Counted from the first letter of the stretch, positions 1-6,405 are shown. The stretch: DNA of 13,454 nucleotides from an uncultured Desulfovibrio sp. (GCA_900546145.1 URBN01000044.1:1-13454); one strand, 5' to 3'. Notes: generated from the sequence alone by a model not told the origin. A program made the numbers and translations.

Positions 1-8
1 GCAAGATC

Positions 9-104
9 CTAGGCGGTGTTGCGGAGTTCTTCAGCAAAGCATTCCTGTGCCGTCTTCCATCCGAGAACCATCCCCGGCCGATCGTTTATCCGGTACACTC
101 CCTT
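9..104 (-). pseudogene. IS30-family transposase, C-terminal remnant
   Basis: Reading the minus strand from about 104 down to a TAG stop at 9-11 gives a tail containing VYRINDRPGMVLGWKTAQE and ending FAEELRNTA. The N-x-R-P-x-x-x-L-G-W-K-T arrangement is the usual end of the integrase-like catalytic domain of IS30 transposases (commonly NNRPRKxLGWKTPxEVF). The frame stays open further upstream but the similarity fades at about 100, so only about 30 residues are recognisable and the catalytic DDE residues are absent. It is probably an old, mostly deleted insertion. No terminal inverted repeat is visible because the outer end lies beyond the window. The call rests on a short motif. Confidence 0.5.
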
Positions 105-211
105 CCAGTATAAATCACGCGCTGACAGCCGCAATGACGGCACGCGAGATTTGAGACCCGCAACAGGCAGGGAGAGGCCGACACTACCATGGGGATGCTT
201 TCCAAAAGAAT

Positions 212-243
212 ATAAAAACCGCCGGCAGCCAGCACCGGCGGTT
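212..243 (-). terminator. Rho-independent terminator after the ankyrin gene
   Basis: AACCGCCGG (217-225) pairs perfectly with CCGGCGGTT (235-243) around a 9-nt loop. On the minus strand the stem is followed by a short T run (plus-strand A214-A218), so it ends minus-strand transcription from the ankyrin gene. Two further perfect hairpins lie between the gene and this site, at 251-267 and 297-326. Neither has a convincing T run. Confidence 0.6.
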
Positions 244-371
244 CAGGAGCACGGGCAGCCGGCCCGTACTGCACGGAGGAGTTTCTTAAAATGAGAGGGA
301 GAACAGCAGGCAGGATCTGTTCTCCCGGCCGAGGGGTAAGACACGGACTGTACAGGAGGACGGAAATCTGT

Positions 372-989
372 TCAGGCCTGGCAGCTGCCGTTCATTATGG
401 CCTTTCTGACAAGGGCGTTCGCGGCGAGATCGGCGGGCGTCTTTCCTTCGTCATCCCGGAGTGTGGGGTCGGCTCCGGCCTGCATGAGAGCTTCGGCCAC
501 GCGTTTGTTTCCGCGTCCGGCTGCAAGGTGCAGTGCTGTCCAGCCGTATATATCCCTCGCATTGGGATCCGCACCGGCATGAACGAGCAGGGCGGCCACC
601 TCGGGGAGGCCGCGATCCACGGCCAGCTGCAGGGGAGAGCGTCCCTCTCCGTCTTCAACGTCGACGTCAGCGCCGGCATCAAGGAGAAGTTTCACGCGCT
701 CCGTAATGCTCTCATCGCAGGCATAAAAAACTGTGGCCGTAAGCACGGACATGCCGCAGTTGTCGCGTATTTCAGGATTCGCTCCCTGGTCGATAAGATA
801 TGACATCATCTCTGTTGTCCGGGCCCAGTGCAGAGGCGTCATGCCCATGTTGTCCTGACTGTTGACGTCACATCCGCCATCAAGCAGTGACTTCATTTCC
901 TTAACATTTCCCGTAAAGGCGGCTCTGGTCATTCCGGTCCAGCCGCGGCTGTCACATACCTCAGCCTCCCTGATGGTCTTTTCGCGCAT
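372..989 (-). CDS. ankyrin-repeat protein
   Basis: A 205-residue soluble protein made almost entirely of ankyrin repeats, with no signal peptide or membrane segment. Recognisable repeat cores are GMTPLHWA, GMSVLTATVFYA, GRSPLQLAVDRG, GWTALHLAAGRG and GKTPADLAA, each followed by helices and linked by D-x-x-G turns with NAxD or NPEIRD-type starts. Ankyrin arrays bind partner proteins, and no catalytic domain is attached. The frame is open upstream to 1145, but the start at 989 is preferred because AAGGAG sits 6 nt before it and the upstream extension is low-complexity and basic. A hairpin (1006-1024) lies just upstream of the ribosome binding site. The gene is monocistronic and bounded by terminators. 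Its partner cannot be deduced from the sequence. Confidence 0.85.
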   Translation of the reverse strand: MREKTIREAEVCDSRGWTGMTRAAFTGNVKEMKSLLDGGCDVNSQDNMGMTPLHWARTTEMMSYLIDQGANPEIRDNCGMSVLTATVFYACDESITERVKLLLDAGADVDVEDGEGRSPLQLAVDRGLPEVAALLVHAGADPNARDIYGWTALHLAAGRGNKRVAEALMQAGADPTLRDDEGKTPADLAANALVRKAIMNGSCQA

Positions 990-1141
990 GACGTTCTCCT
1001 TTTTGTCTCCCCCGTCCGGGGAGATCGTCGTATTTCTTTTTCTTTCTGACGTTTTGCACTCTGACAGAACCTTTCGACAGGAGAGCTTCGCTCCGGTGAC
1101 ATTCGCGTTGCGCGGCTTTTCTTCTTCGCTGAAGATGAAAA

Positions 1142-1176
1142 ACAAAAAAGCCCCCGGGTTTCCGCCCGGAGGCTTT
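1142..1176 (-). terminator. Rho-independent terminator after the LysE gene
   Basis: An imperfect GC-rich stem (1148-1158 with 1165-1175, one bulged A) is followed on the minus strand by TTTTTTGTTTTT. It lies about 23 bp beyond the stop codon of the exporter gene and insulates it from the ankyrin gene. Confidence 0.75.
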
Positions 1177-1198
1177 CAGTGCGTCTCAGAAAACTGAA

Positions 1199-1837
1199 TC
1201 AGGCAAAGAAACCCCGTACCCAGGGAGATGCCTGCTCATAGAGCAGGGAAGCGCCCACAAAGGTCATGACGATGCCGGAGACACGCCCCGCCAGGACAGC
1301 GAGAGAGGCGCGGCTCCTGAGCAGGAATTCCGCTCCAAAGCCGACGCCAAGATAGACCAGCGTGCAGGTGGCGAGATGAACGGCTCCGAGTACGAGCATC
1401 TGCATCTCCGGTGAGAGCGGCAGGGCAGGCCTTACGAACTGGGGCAGGAGGGCGAAGAAGAGCAGAAAAACCTTGGGATTCAGTCCGCTCACGCAGGCGC
1501 CCCTGAGCCACCAGCCCTTTCTGGTATCTGCTCCGGCGCCGCTGCCCTGTGCGATGCGGCCGGGATGGCGGAACATGCCTACGCCGAGCCACAGCAGATA
1601 AATGGCGCCGGCCGCGGTGAGCGCTGTCATGAGAGCAGGGCTGCCCGCGAGAATCCGGCCGGCTCCGAAGGCGACAGTGAGCATCATAACCGTGTGTCCG
1701 GTCATGAGGCCGGCCACGGCCGGCACCACGCGGCTGCCCTTCAGGCCGGTTGCGATGCAGAATGCCCAGTCAGGACCGGGCGAAAGGATGAGCAGAAAGG
1801 AAACGGCCCAGAACGCGCCAATTACCGTGAGATCCAT
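1199..1837 (-). CDS. LysE/RhtB-family amino-acid exporter
   Basis: A 212-residue inner-membrane protein of the usual length for the LysE/RhtB superfamily, which exports amino acids such as lysine, threonine, homoserine or leucine. The family signature is at the N-terminus: a first hydrophobic helix leading into LSPGPDWAFCIATGLKGSR, near residues 18-36. GLMTGHTVMMLTVAFGAG and a central SGLNPKVFLLFFALLPQFV (the conserved NPK-x-x-L-F-F-x-x-x-P-Q-F element) follow. About six hydrophobic segments can be seen. GGAGG lies 7 nt before the ATG. The gene is transcribed divergently from an Lrp/AsnC regulator, a classic pairing in which the regulator senses an amino acid and controls its export. The substrate cannot be assigned from sequence alone. 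Confidence 0.9.
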   Translation of the reverse strand: MDLTVIGAFWAVSFLLILSPGPDWAFCIATGLKGSRVVPAVAGLMTGHTVMMLTVAFGAGRILAGSPALMTALTAAGAIYLLWLGVGMFRHPGRIAQGSGAGADTRKGWWLRGACVSGLNPKVFLLFFALLPQFVRPALPLSPEMQMLVLGAVHLATCTLVYLGVGFGAEFLLRSRASLAVLAGRVSGIVMTFVGASLLYEQASPWVRGFFA

Positions 1838-1865
1838 ATGATGCCTCCGTTTCCGCGGAAAAAAT

Positions 1866-1918
1866 CCGCATTGTGCTTGATGGAAGGCATGATATGCCGT
1901 ATGTCCCGCAATGTGCTT
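1866..1918. promoter_or_regulatory. Direct repeats in divergent lysE/lrp promoter region
   Basis: CCGCATTGTGCTT (1866-1878) recurs as CCGCAATGTGCTT (1906-1918), 12 of 13 bases identical with a start-to-start distance of exactly 40 bp, close to four helical turns. A weaker third copy, GCGATGTATTT, starts at 1937. The repeats fill the 126-bp gap between the exporter and the Lrp-type regulator. They are plausible binding sites for that regulator, since Lrp/AsnC proteins bind in-phase repeats as oligomers. This is inferred from position and spacing. Confidence 0.45.
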
Positions 1919-1963
1919 CCAAATTTTGGTTCTTTTGCGATGTATTTTGGGAGATTTTAGCAG

Positions 1964-2416
1964 ATGGATGAAACAGATCGGAAAATTCTTGCTGAGTTAC
2001 AGCGCAACGGGAGAATTTCTGTCTCCGAGCTTGCCCAGAAGATCGGCCTGAGCGACTCTCCCTGCCACCGCCGGCTGAAGGCTCTTGAAAAGGCGGGCGT
2101 CATCACGGGCTACAGGGCTGAAATCAATGCCGCGGCCGTGGGCCTGGGGTTTTCCGCGCTCGTCTTTGTCACGCTGAAGGAATGCACGGCTCAGCTGGTG
2201 GAAGGCTTTGAGGAGGCGGTGCAGAGGGTGCCGCAGATCACCAGCTGCCGGAGGCTCTTCAACACGCCCGACTACATCGTGACTGTGGTAACCAGAAGCC
2301 TCACGGAATATCAGGAGCTTTACGACGACACGCTGACACGCCTTCCGGGCGTTTTAAGGCTCAATTCGACCATCGTCATGAAAGATGTGATTCCCGGCCG
2401 GGGGCTTCCCCTGTAG
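1964..2416 (+). CDS. Lrp/AsnC-family transcriptional regulator
   Basis: A 150-residue protein with the standard Lrp/AsnC layout. An N-terminal winged HTH (about residues 3-50: DETDRKILAELQRNGRISVSE, then LAQKIGLSDSPCHRRLKALE and GVITGYRAEI) precedes a C-terminal RAM/AsnC ligand-binding domain (about 65-142: FVTL, VQRVPQITSCRRLFNTPDY, LTRLPGVLRLNSTIVMKDV). Length and motifs are complete. In place of the common xGxxDY stretch the protein has NTPDYIVTVV. It lies divergently beside the LysE/RhtB exporter and most likely controls it in response to an amino acid. The ribosome binding site is weak (GGGAG about 12 nt upstream), which would suit low-level expression of a regulator. Confidence 0.93.
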   Translation: MDETDRKILAELQRNGRISVSELAQKIGLSDSPCHRRLKALEKAGVITGYRAEINAAAVGLGFSALVFVTLKECTAQLVEGFEEAVQRVPQITSCRRLFNTPDYIVTVVTRSLTEYQELYDDTLTRLPGVLRLNSTIVMKDVIPGRGLPL

Positions 2417-2457
2417 AAAAACGAAAAGCCCGCCGGCTCCGGAAGAAGCAGGCGGGC
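2417..2457 (-). terminator. Rho-independent terminator after ahcY
   Basis: GCCCGCC (2428-2434) pairs with GGCGGGC (2451-2457). On the minus strand the stem is followed by TTTTCGTTTTT. It sits about 26 bp past the ahcY stop codon and also lies just after the convergent Lrp gene. Confidence 0.75.
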
Positions 2458-2483
2458 GGGATGTTCAGAGGAAAAAGGAAAAA

Positions 2484-3908
2484 CTAGTAGCGGTAGTAAT
2501 CTGGCTTGAAGGGGCCATCGACGCTGATGCCGAGGTAGTCGGCCTGCTGCTTCGTCAGTTTGGTCAGCTTCGCGCCGATGCGGCCGAGGTGCAGACGGGC
2601 AACTTCCTCATCGAGGTCCTTGGGAAGGGTGTAGACCTTCTTCTCAAGAGTGTTGTCGCTGGCGAGGCGGATCTGGGCGAGCACCTGGTTGGTGAAGCTG
2701 TTGGACATAACAAAGCTGGCGTGGCCGGTGGCGCAGCCGAGGTTCACGAGGCGGCCTTCGGCGAGCACGATGATGGAGCGGCCGGAGAGGAGCTTCCACT
2801 TGTCCACCTGGGGCTTGATGTTGGTCTTCACGCATCCGGGGGTGGAGGTGAGGTAGTGCATGTCGATCTCGCTGTCGAAGTGGCCGATGTTGCAGACAAT
2901 GGCCTCATCCTTCATATGCTCCATGTCATCGCCGGTGATGACGTTGATGTCGCCGGTGCAGGTGACATAGATATCGGCGATGGGCAGAGCGTCCTGCACG
3001 GTGCAGACTTCATAGCCTTCCATGGCGGCCTGCAGGGCGCAGATGGGGTCAACCTCGGAGACGAGCACGCGGGCGCCGAAGCCGCGCATGGACTGGGCGC
3101 AGCCCTTGCCCACATCGCCGTAACCGCAGATCATGACGACCTTGCCGGCGATCATGATGTCCGTGGCGCGCTTGATGCCATCGGCCAGGGACTCGCGGCA
3201 GCCGTAAAGGTTGTCGAACTTGGACTTGGTCACGGAGTCGTTGACGTTAATGGCCGGGAAGAGCAGTTTTTTGGCGGCCTCGAGCTGATACAGCCTGTGG
3301 ACGCCGGTGGTGGTCTCCTCAGAAACGCCGCGGACATGGGCGGCCACGTTGTGCCAGTGGTGAGGATCCTTCTCATAGCGGTTCTTCAGGCGGGCCAGGA
3401 TGACGGCCTCTTCCTCGCAGGAAGCGGGCTTGTCGAGCAGGGAGGGATCATCCTCGCAGTCGCAGCCCTTGTGGATGAGCAGGGTGGCGTCGCCGCCGTC
3501 GTCCACGATGAGGTCAGGACCTTTGCCATCCGGCCAGGTCTGCGCCATTTCGGTGCACCACCAGTAGTCCTCGAGGCTTTCGCCCTTCCACGCGAAGACT
3601 TTGGCCATTCCGTCGGCGGCAATGGCAGCGGCAGCGTGATCCTGGGTGGAGAAAATGTTGCAGGAAGCCCAGCGGATGTCGGCACCGAGCTCATAAAGCG
3701 TCTTAATGAGCATGGCCGTCTGGATGGTCATATGCAGGGAACCGGTGATGCGCAGGCCCTTGAGAGGCTTGCTCGGGCCGTACTTCCTGATGCACTCCAT
3801 GAGGCCGGGCATTTCACGCTCGGAGAGCTGCATTTCCTTGCGCCCGAAGTCCGCGAGATTCAGATCCTTGACTTTGTAATCCAGGGAAAGGTCGAGTTCC
3901 TTGACCAT
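2484..3908 (-). CDS. ahcY: adenosylhomocysteinase (SAH hydrolase)
   Basis: A 474-residue cytosolic enzyme that reversibly splits S-adenosylhomocysteine into adenosine and homocysteine, removing the inhibitory by-product of SAM-dependent methylation. Family landmarks are all present: GSLHMTIQTA (about 56-65), SCNIFSTQDHAAAA (82-95), DDGGD (136-140), EETTTGVHRLYQ (197-208), AINVNDSVTKSKFDN (219-233) with the lysine and aspartate used with substrate, and the NAD-binding GYGDVGKG (262-269). The second half has HFDSEIDM, LAEGRLVNLGCATGH and a C-terminus ending FKPDYYRY. The usual GHPS is GHAS here. GGAGG lies 9 nt upstream of the ATG. A palindrome at 3965-3990 overlaps the predicted promoter. metK and a likely adenosine kinase nearby complete the pathway context. 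Confidence 0.98.
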   Translation of the reverse strand: MVKELDLSLDYKVKDLNLADFGRKEMQLSEREMPGLMECIRKYGPSKPLKGLRITGSLHMTIQTAMLIKTLYELGADIRWASCNIFSTQDHAAAAIAADGMAKVFAWKGESLEDYWWCTEMAQTWPDGKGPDLIVDDGGDATLLIHKGCDCEDDPSLLDKPASCEEEAVILARLKNRYEKDPHHWHNVAAHVRGVSEETTTGVHRLYQLEAAKKLLFPAINVNDSVTKSKFDNLYGCRESLADGIKRATDIMIAGKVVMICGYGDVGKGCAQSMRGFGARVLVSEVDPICALQAAMEGYEVCTVQDALPIADIYVTCTGDINVITGDDMEHMKDEAIVCNIGHFDSEIDMHYLTSTPGCVKTNIKPQVDKWKLLSGRSIIVLAEGRLVNLGCATGHASFVMSNSFTNQVLAQIRLASDNTLEKKVYTLPKDLDEEVARLHLGRIGAKLTKLTKQQADYLGISVDGPFKPDYYRY

Positions 3909-3964
3909 GTACAGGGTCCTCCATTGAAAAATGCGGCGCTTTACAGCGCGCCAGGTTTTTAATC

Positions 3965-3990
3965 ACTATATGCGAATTACCGAATATAGT
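3965..3990. promoter_or_regulatory. Palindromic operator upstream of ahcY
   Basis: ACTATATGCG (3965-3974) and CGAATATAGT (3981-3990) form a 26-bp palindrome with 9 of 10 matching bases per arm and a 6-bp centre. Its outer part (A-Y-TATAT, 12-bp gap, ATATA-R-T) matches the palindrome just downstream of the metK promoter in arm sequence and spacing. It overlaps the predicted -10 box of ahcY, the position expected for a repressor. SahR, an ArsR-family regulator responding to SAH, is known to control such genes in Desulfovibrio-like bacteria. No SahR gene is in the window, and I cannot confirm that this is its motif. Confidence 0.6.
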
Positions 3991-4009
3991 TTTGCCTCAT
4001 CCCTGTCAA
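3983..4009 (-). promoter_or_regulatory. Predicted ahcY promoter
   Basis: On the minus strand a consensus -35 TTGACA (plus 4004-4009) is followed after 15 bp by TATATT (plus 3983-3988). The spacer is shorter than the ideal 17 bp. The -10 box lies inside the palindrome at 3965-3990. This predicts a leader of about 70 nt before the ahcY start. Confidence 0.45.
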
Positions 4010-4037
4010 GCACTTCAGCGGAGGGAAAAATTTTCCG

Positions 4038-4093
4038 GAAACAAAAAACGCCCGGGCGCACTGGAACCTTTCCGCCGGAGATACGGCGGAAAG
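4038..4093 (-). terminator. Possible terminator after the 146-aa hypothetical gene
   Basis: A perfect 10-bp stem, CTTTCCGCCG (4068-4077) with CGGCGGAAAG (4084-4093), is followed on the minus strand by the short palindrome CGCCCGGGCG and then TTTTTTG. The first hairpin has no T run of its own and the second has a very tight loop, so efficiency is uncertain. The position, about 40 bp past the stop codon, is right. Confidence 0.4.
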
Positions 4094-4132
4094 ATCCGGC
4101 TGAACCAGGCAGAAAAAAATGGGGGCAGGGAA

Positions 4133-4573
4133 TTACTGGCAGCGGAGAGAGGCGTTGCAGCGGCTGTCCAGGATAAACCGGGCCGCGTGGCGGGCAAACC
4201 CTGTGCTGTAAGAGCGGTTATTGGAGAGGAGCTGGGAGCGTGCGTTGCCGGCCATGGAAGGCAGGCGGCGGCCGATGCCGTTGAGCATGCCGCAGACTTT
4301 TTCCACGGCGCCCGGCACAGGTTTGAGCGGGATGCCTGAATCGTAGCAGAAGAGAGAGGAGGAGACCCTTACGCGGTAAACGGACACATCCTGATCGCGC
4401 AGCAGGTTCTCCTTCTTTTCCGCTTCCGCGGCCCGTCGGACCTCAATGCGCTCCTTCATTCTTTCCAGAGTTCCGGGTGCCGTGCTTCTGCGCCTTTCCG
4501 CGCGGTGCCGCTGCCTGACTTTCGCCAGACAGACGTCCGGCAGAGCGCCGTCCTGTTTCTCCTGATCTTCCAT
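4133..4573 (-). CDS. hypothetical basic protein, 146 aa
   Basis: I do not recognise this protein. Support for a real gene is a good ribosome binding site (AGGGAG about 6 nt before the ATG), a plausible hairpin after the stop and a position of its own between ahcY and the DUF169 gene. The N-terminal half is highly charged and probably helical (residues 20-60 rich in Arg, Lys and Glu, for example TLERMKERIEVRRAAEAEKK), possibly a coiled coil. The middle, DQDVSVYRVRVSSSLFCYDS, looks like beta strands. The C-terminus is basic with three cysteines. There is no signal peptide or membrane segment. A GC-rich region can keep spurious frames open, so this may not be translated. Confidence 0.5.
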   Translation of the reverse strand: MEDQEKQDGALPDVCLAKVRQRHRAERRRSTAPGTLERMKERIEVRRAAEAEKKENLLRDQDVSVYRVRVSSSLFCYDSGIPLKPVPGAVEKVCGMLNGIGRRLPSMAGNARSQLLSNNRSYSTGFARHAARFILDSRCNASLRCQ

Positions 4574-4803
4574 CGTGTCTCCCTGTAGTTTGAGAGGGCT
4601 GACAAAAAATAAAAATGCCGGCGCGGACGCCGTACGCGGGGGAAACCGCGGTGCCAGGGATTTCCCCGGAGGTTACGGCCGCATATATTCTTCAGGGCAG
4701 CCGGTATGCCGTCTGAGGGGAACTATAGTCAGGGGAAACAGCCTTGGCAAGGACTTTCAGGACGTGCCAGGCCGGAGAGCGGCGGACGGGCAGAAAAAAT
4801 TTT
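4574..4803. other. Gap upstream of the hypothetical gene, no gene seen
   Basis: No convincing coding frame is visible. A small hairpin (GGCG 4620-4623 with CGCC 4628-4631) is followed on the minus strand by TTTTTATTTTTT (plus 4604-4615), about 30 bp upstream of the hypothetical gene. It could end a short leader transcript or be a chance feature. GAAAAAATTTTTT at the right edge leads into the AT-rich inverted repeat. Confidence 0.4.
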
Positions 4804-4856
4804 TTGGGAAAAATTGACAATCCGCAAAAAAAGCATTGCCAATTTTTCCAAAAAGG
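4804..4856. repeat. AT-rich inverted repeat before a predicted sRNA
   Basis: GGAAAAATTG (4808-4817) is the exact reverse complement of CAATTTTTCC (4840-4849). Pairing continues inward after one mismatch (CAAT with ATTG, then GC with GC) and outward with T and A runs. The symmetry spans about 45 bp around AAAAAAA. The plus strand contains TTGACA (4814-4819), but no good -10 follows at 16-18 bp. The block is strikingly AT-rich against its GC-rich neighbours and directly precedes the structured RNA, so it may be a promoter or operator. Confidence 0.45.
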
Positions 4857-4859
4857 TTA

Positions 4860-4997
4860 GTCTCCAAGTTTGTGGAGGCTCCCTCTGTGTGTGTCACCGT
4901 ATGTGCGCAGTGCGGTGGCACACGAGCCCCACGGCCAGGCTGCCCGCGAGGGCGTCTCGGCTATTTCCCGGGGACTCTGTCCCCGGGATTTTTTTTT
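4860..4997 (+). ncRNA. Predicted standalone structured small RNA
   Basis: There is no coding frame of note, but stems follow one another. CTCCA/TGGAG is at 4862-4877. A long 11-bp stem joins 4889-4899 to 4913-4923 (GTGTGTCACCG with CGGTGGCACAC, one G-U pair). GCCC/GGGC closes a GCGA loop at 4942-4953. A very strong terminator ends the unit. No plus-strand gene lies upstream within several hundred bases and none follows for 1.4 kb, so this does not look like a riboswitch leader. It does not resemble 4.5S RNA, tmRNA or RNase P RNA. The 5' end is not fixed because the promoter is unclear. Confidence 0.5.
4967..4997 (+). terminator. Strong Rho-independent terminator of the sRNA
   Basis: CCCGGGGAC (4967-4975) pairs perfectly with GTCCCCGGG (4979-4987) around a TCT loop, followed by A and nine T residues (4989-4997). 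This is a textbook plus-strand terminator with no coding gene to serve. Confidence 0.9.
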
Positions 4998-5005
4998 GTG
5001 AGGGT

Positions 5006-5062
5006 AAAAAAAGAGGCCCCTTTCCCTGCCGCGCCGTAAACCGGCGCCGGAAAGAAGCCTCT
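5006..5062 (-). terminator. Minus-strand terminator downstream of DUF169 gene
   Basis: A three-tier stem: AGAGGC (5012-5017) with GCCTCT (5057-5062), CTTTCC (5020-5025) with GGAAAG (5049-5054), and CGCCG (5032-5036) with CGGCG (5042-5046). On the minus strand a run of seven T follows. The nearest minus-strand gene ends at 5323, which would give a 3' untranslated region of about 260 nt. No supported gene lies in 5063-5322. Confidence 0.6.
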
Positions 5063-5322
5063 GAATAGAATACCAGCCCTGTGCGTACGAAACGGGCAGA
5101 CGCTCGGAAGAAAGAAGCGGCAATGCCGGTTCACGTCAGTCCGGAGCATGAAACCGCATAAAATATGGAGGAGGCCGGAGGGAGAAGACACTCCATCCGC
5201 CGGAACCTCTCTTCCTCCCCGGAAGGCGCCCCGCGTCAGTTCAAACCGGATAACGGGGCAGGGCGGCCGGCGCTTCAGCTCCCGGATGTTATGGAACCAT
5301 CCCCGGATTTCCGGGGAAAACG

Positions 5323-6132
5323 TTACTGCGCGGCCTCAGCCAGCAGATTCCTGGAAGGAGCGGGATTCTCTCTCGCCGGGAAAAGACGGGTTCTGCGGCC
5401 CTCGAGGTGTTTCCAGGCCGGCCTGTCCAGGAAATTGCCGGGCATGCTGCGCACATTGTTTTCCATCTCCTGATACAGCTTCCAGGGCATGGAGAAGGCG
5501 AGCAGGTCGTTATCGATAAAGCGCCTTGCAAAGAGATCGGTCATGGAAATGACGGCTCTGGGGAATTCCCTGCTGTTTTCCTCTTCGGTCAGGAGGCAGA
5601 AGGTCACGCAGGCTGAAGCGCTCGGCACGATGACATTGTCAAATCCCGCGCGGCCGAAGTTGGCCATGGCCGTCAGCGCGGAAATCTGATCGCAGTCCGC
5701 GTACATGACGACCATGCGGGGCGTCTCGTTTTCCCTGACGAGGGAAAGGGGACGGAACACCACGTATTCCTCGGGAATATTTCTGTAGGGAGTGTTTTTC
5801 CTGTCCGAGGCGGCGAATTCCACGGTCTTCTTGAGTCCGAGAGGCTCCCGGCCAGGCATGGCCTTCACGCCGGGGACGCCGCAGGTCATGTGTCCGTCCA
5901 CGCGCGCCGTGCGCGTATCATTGAGGCACAGGCCATGACGTCCGCCGTGGCAGACGCCCGTGTTGTGCCCCACGGCAAAGGTCCTGCCGCGCATGGCCGC
6001 GCTCAGCATGGCCGCGGCGCAGATCCACTGCCCCTCGGGATACACCCTCGCATCGGAAGGCTTCTCATCGCTGAAAAGGATGGCGGCGGGTTCGTAGCGC
6101 AGGTGCAGTCTCTCAGCCAGTTTGCTTTGCAT
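5323..6132 (-). CDS. DUF169 domain protein
   Basis: A 269-residue soluble protein of the DUF169 family (COG2043), whose biochemical role is not established. Typical features are the N-terminal LRYEPAAILFSDEKP followed by a cysteine-containing CAAAMLSAAMRGRTFAVGHNTG (C38 onwards), then GVCHGGRHGLCL (C61, C69), HMTCGVPGVK (C84), and the later VFRPLSL, VVMYADCDQISAL and PSASACVTFCLL (C175, C179). The seven cysteines and conserved histidines could hold a metal or cofactor, but that is conjecture. There is no signal peptide. GGGAG lies 7 nt before the ATG. The leader contains a perfect GCCGGGC-TCT-GCCCGGC hairpin (6157-6173). The gene is divergent from metK and sits inside the SAM-cycle block. Confidence 0.85.
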   Translation of the reverse strand: MQSKLAERLHLRYEPAAILFSDEKPSDARVYPEGQWICAAAMLSAAMRGRTFAVGHNTGVCHGGRHGLCLNDTRTARVDGHMTCGVPGVKAMPGREPLGLKKTVEFAASDRKNTPYRNIPEEYVVFRPLSLVRENETPRMVVMYADCDQISALTAMANFGRAGFDNVIVPSASACVTFCLLTEEENSREFPRAVISMTDLFARRFIDNDLLAFSMPWKLYQEMENNVRSMPGNFLDRPAWKHLEGRRTRLFPARENPAPSRNLLAEAAQ

Positions 6133-6156
6133 AAATCTTCTCCCAGAATAATGTGA

Positions 6157-6199
6157 GCCGGGCTCTGCCCGGCAGACGTATATTCCTCTTCCGGAGGAG
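6157..6199 (-). promoter_or_regulatory. Hairpin-rich leader of the DUF169 gene
   Basis: GCCGGGC (6157-6163) and GCCCGGC (6167-6173) form a perfect 7-bp stem with a TCT loop, about 25 bp upstream of the DUF169 start. A second, weaker hairpin, TCCTC/GAGGA, follows at about 6183-6197. Neither matches a riboswitch I know and neither carries a T run. A role in mRNA stability or translation is possible. Confidence 0.3.
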
Positions 6200-6257
6200 A
6201 AGCGTATGTGATGAAAATCAAATCTTCACGAAGCGCCGGCACGGGCGCCGGATTTTC

Positions 6258-6286
6258 TTTACAAGGAACGCGTTCGGGGATATAGA
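6258..6286 (+). promoter_or_regulatory. metK promoter
   Basis: TTTACA (6258-6263), an ideal 17-bp spacer and TATAGA (6281-6286) make a good sigma-70 promoter. The predicted start, near 6293, gives a leader of about 110 nt before metK. Confidence 0.65.
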
Positions 6287-6295
6287 GACGGAGAA

Positions 6296-6321
6296 ATTAT
6301 ATCAATATAGCTGGATATAAT
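6296..6321. promoter_or_regulatory. Palindromic operator at the metK promoter
   Basis: ATTATATC (6296-6303) and GATATAAT (6314-6321) are perfect inverted repeats separated by 10 bp. Aligned centre to centre with the ahcY palindrome (3965-3990), the outer arms agree (A-Y-TATAT ... ATATA-R-T, same 12-bp inner distance). It starts a few bases after the predicted transcription start, where a bound protein would block initiation or elongation. It probably uses the same regulator as ahcY. Confidence 0.6.
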
Positions 6322-6405
6322 GATTTTTCCAGTGCGGCACGGCCTCCCGCGGGGGGCGCCGGCCGGAAGACAAACTTCAGCGCGTATCCATGGAGGAAAC
6401 GCATC

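Noticed and set aside
291..803. 170-codon plus-strand frame opposite the ankyrin gene
   Set aside because: The minus-strand ankyrin repeats explain the sequence. The plus frame has no domain.
2589..3962. 457-codon open frame on the plus strand opposite ahcY
   Set aside because: It is the antisense shadow of a strongly conserved gene. The composition is repetitive (Gly, Ala, Val, His, Asp) and it has no recognisable domain.
3909..4010. SAH riboswitch upstream of ahcY
   Set aside because: The leader is short and AT-rich and lacks the GC-rich pseudoknot core of that class. A protein operator fits better.
4860..4997. 4.5S, 6S, tmRNA or RNase P RNA
   Set aside because: None of the diagnostic conserved segments are present, and the fold is a series of local hairpins rather than one long closed stem.
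4575..5068. Plus-strand frames of 80 and 120 codons across the AT-rich repeat and sRNA
   Set aside because: They run through the inverted repeat and a terminator, have no good ribosome binding site and show no domain.
6287..6405. SAM riboswitch in the metK leader
   Set aside because: The leader folds locally, but I could not match it to any SAM riboswitch class. The promoter-proximal palindrome explains regulation better.
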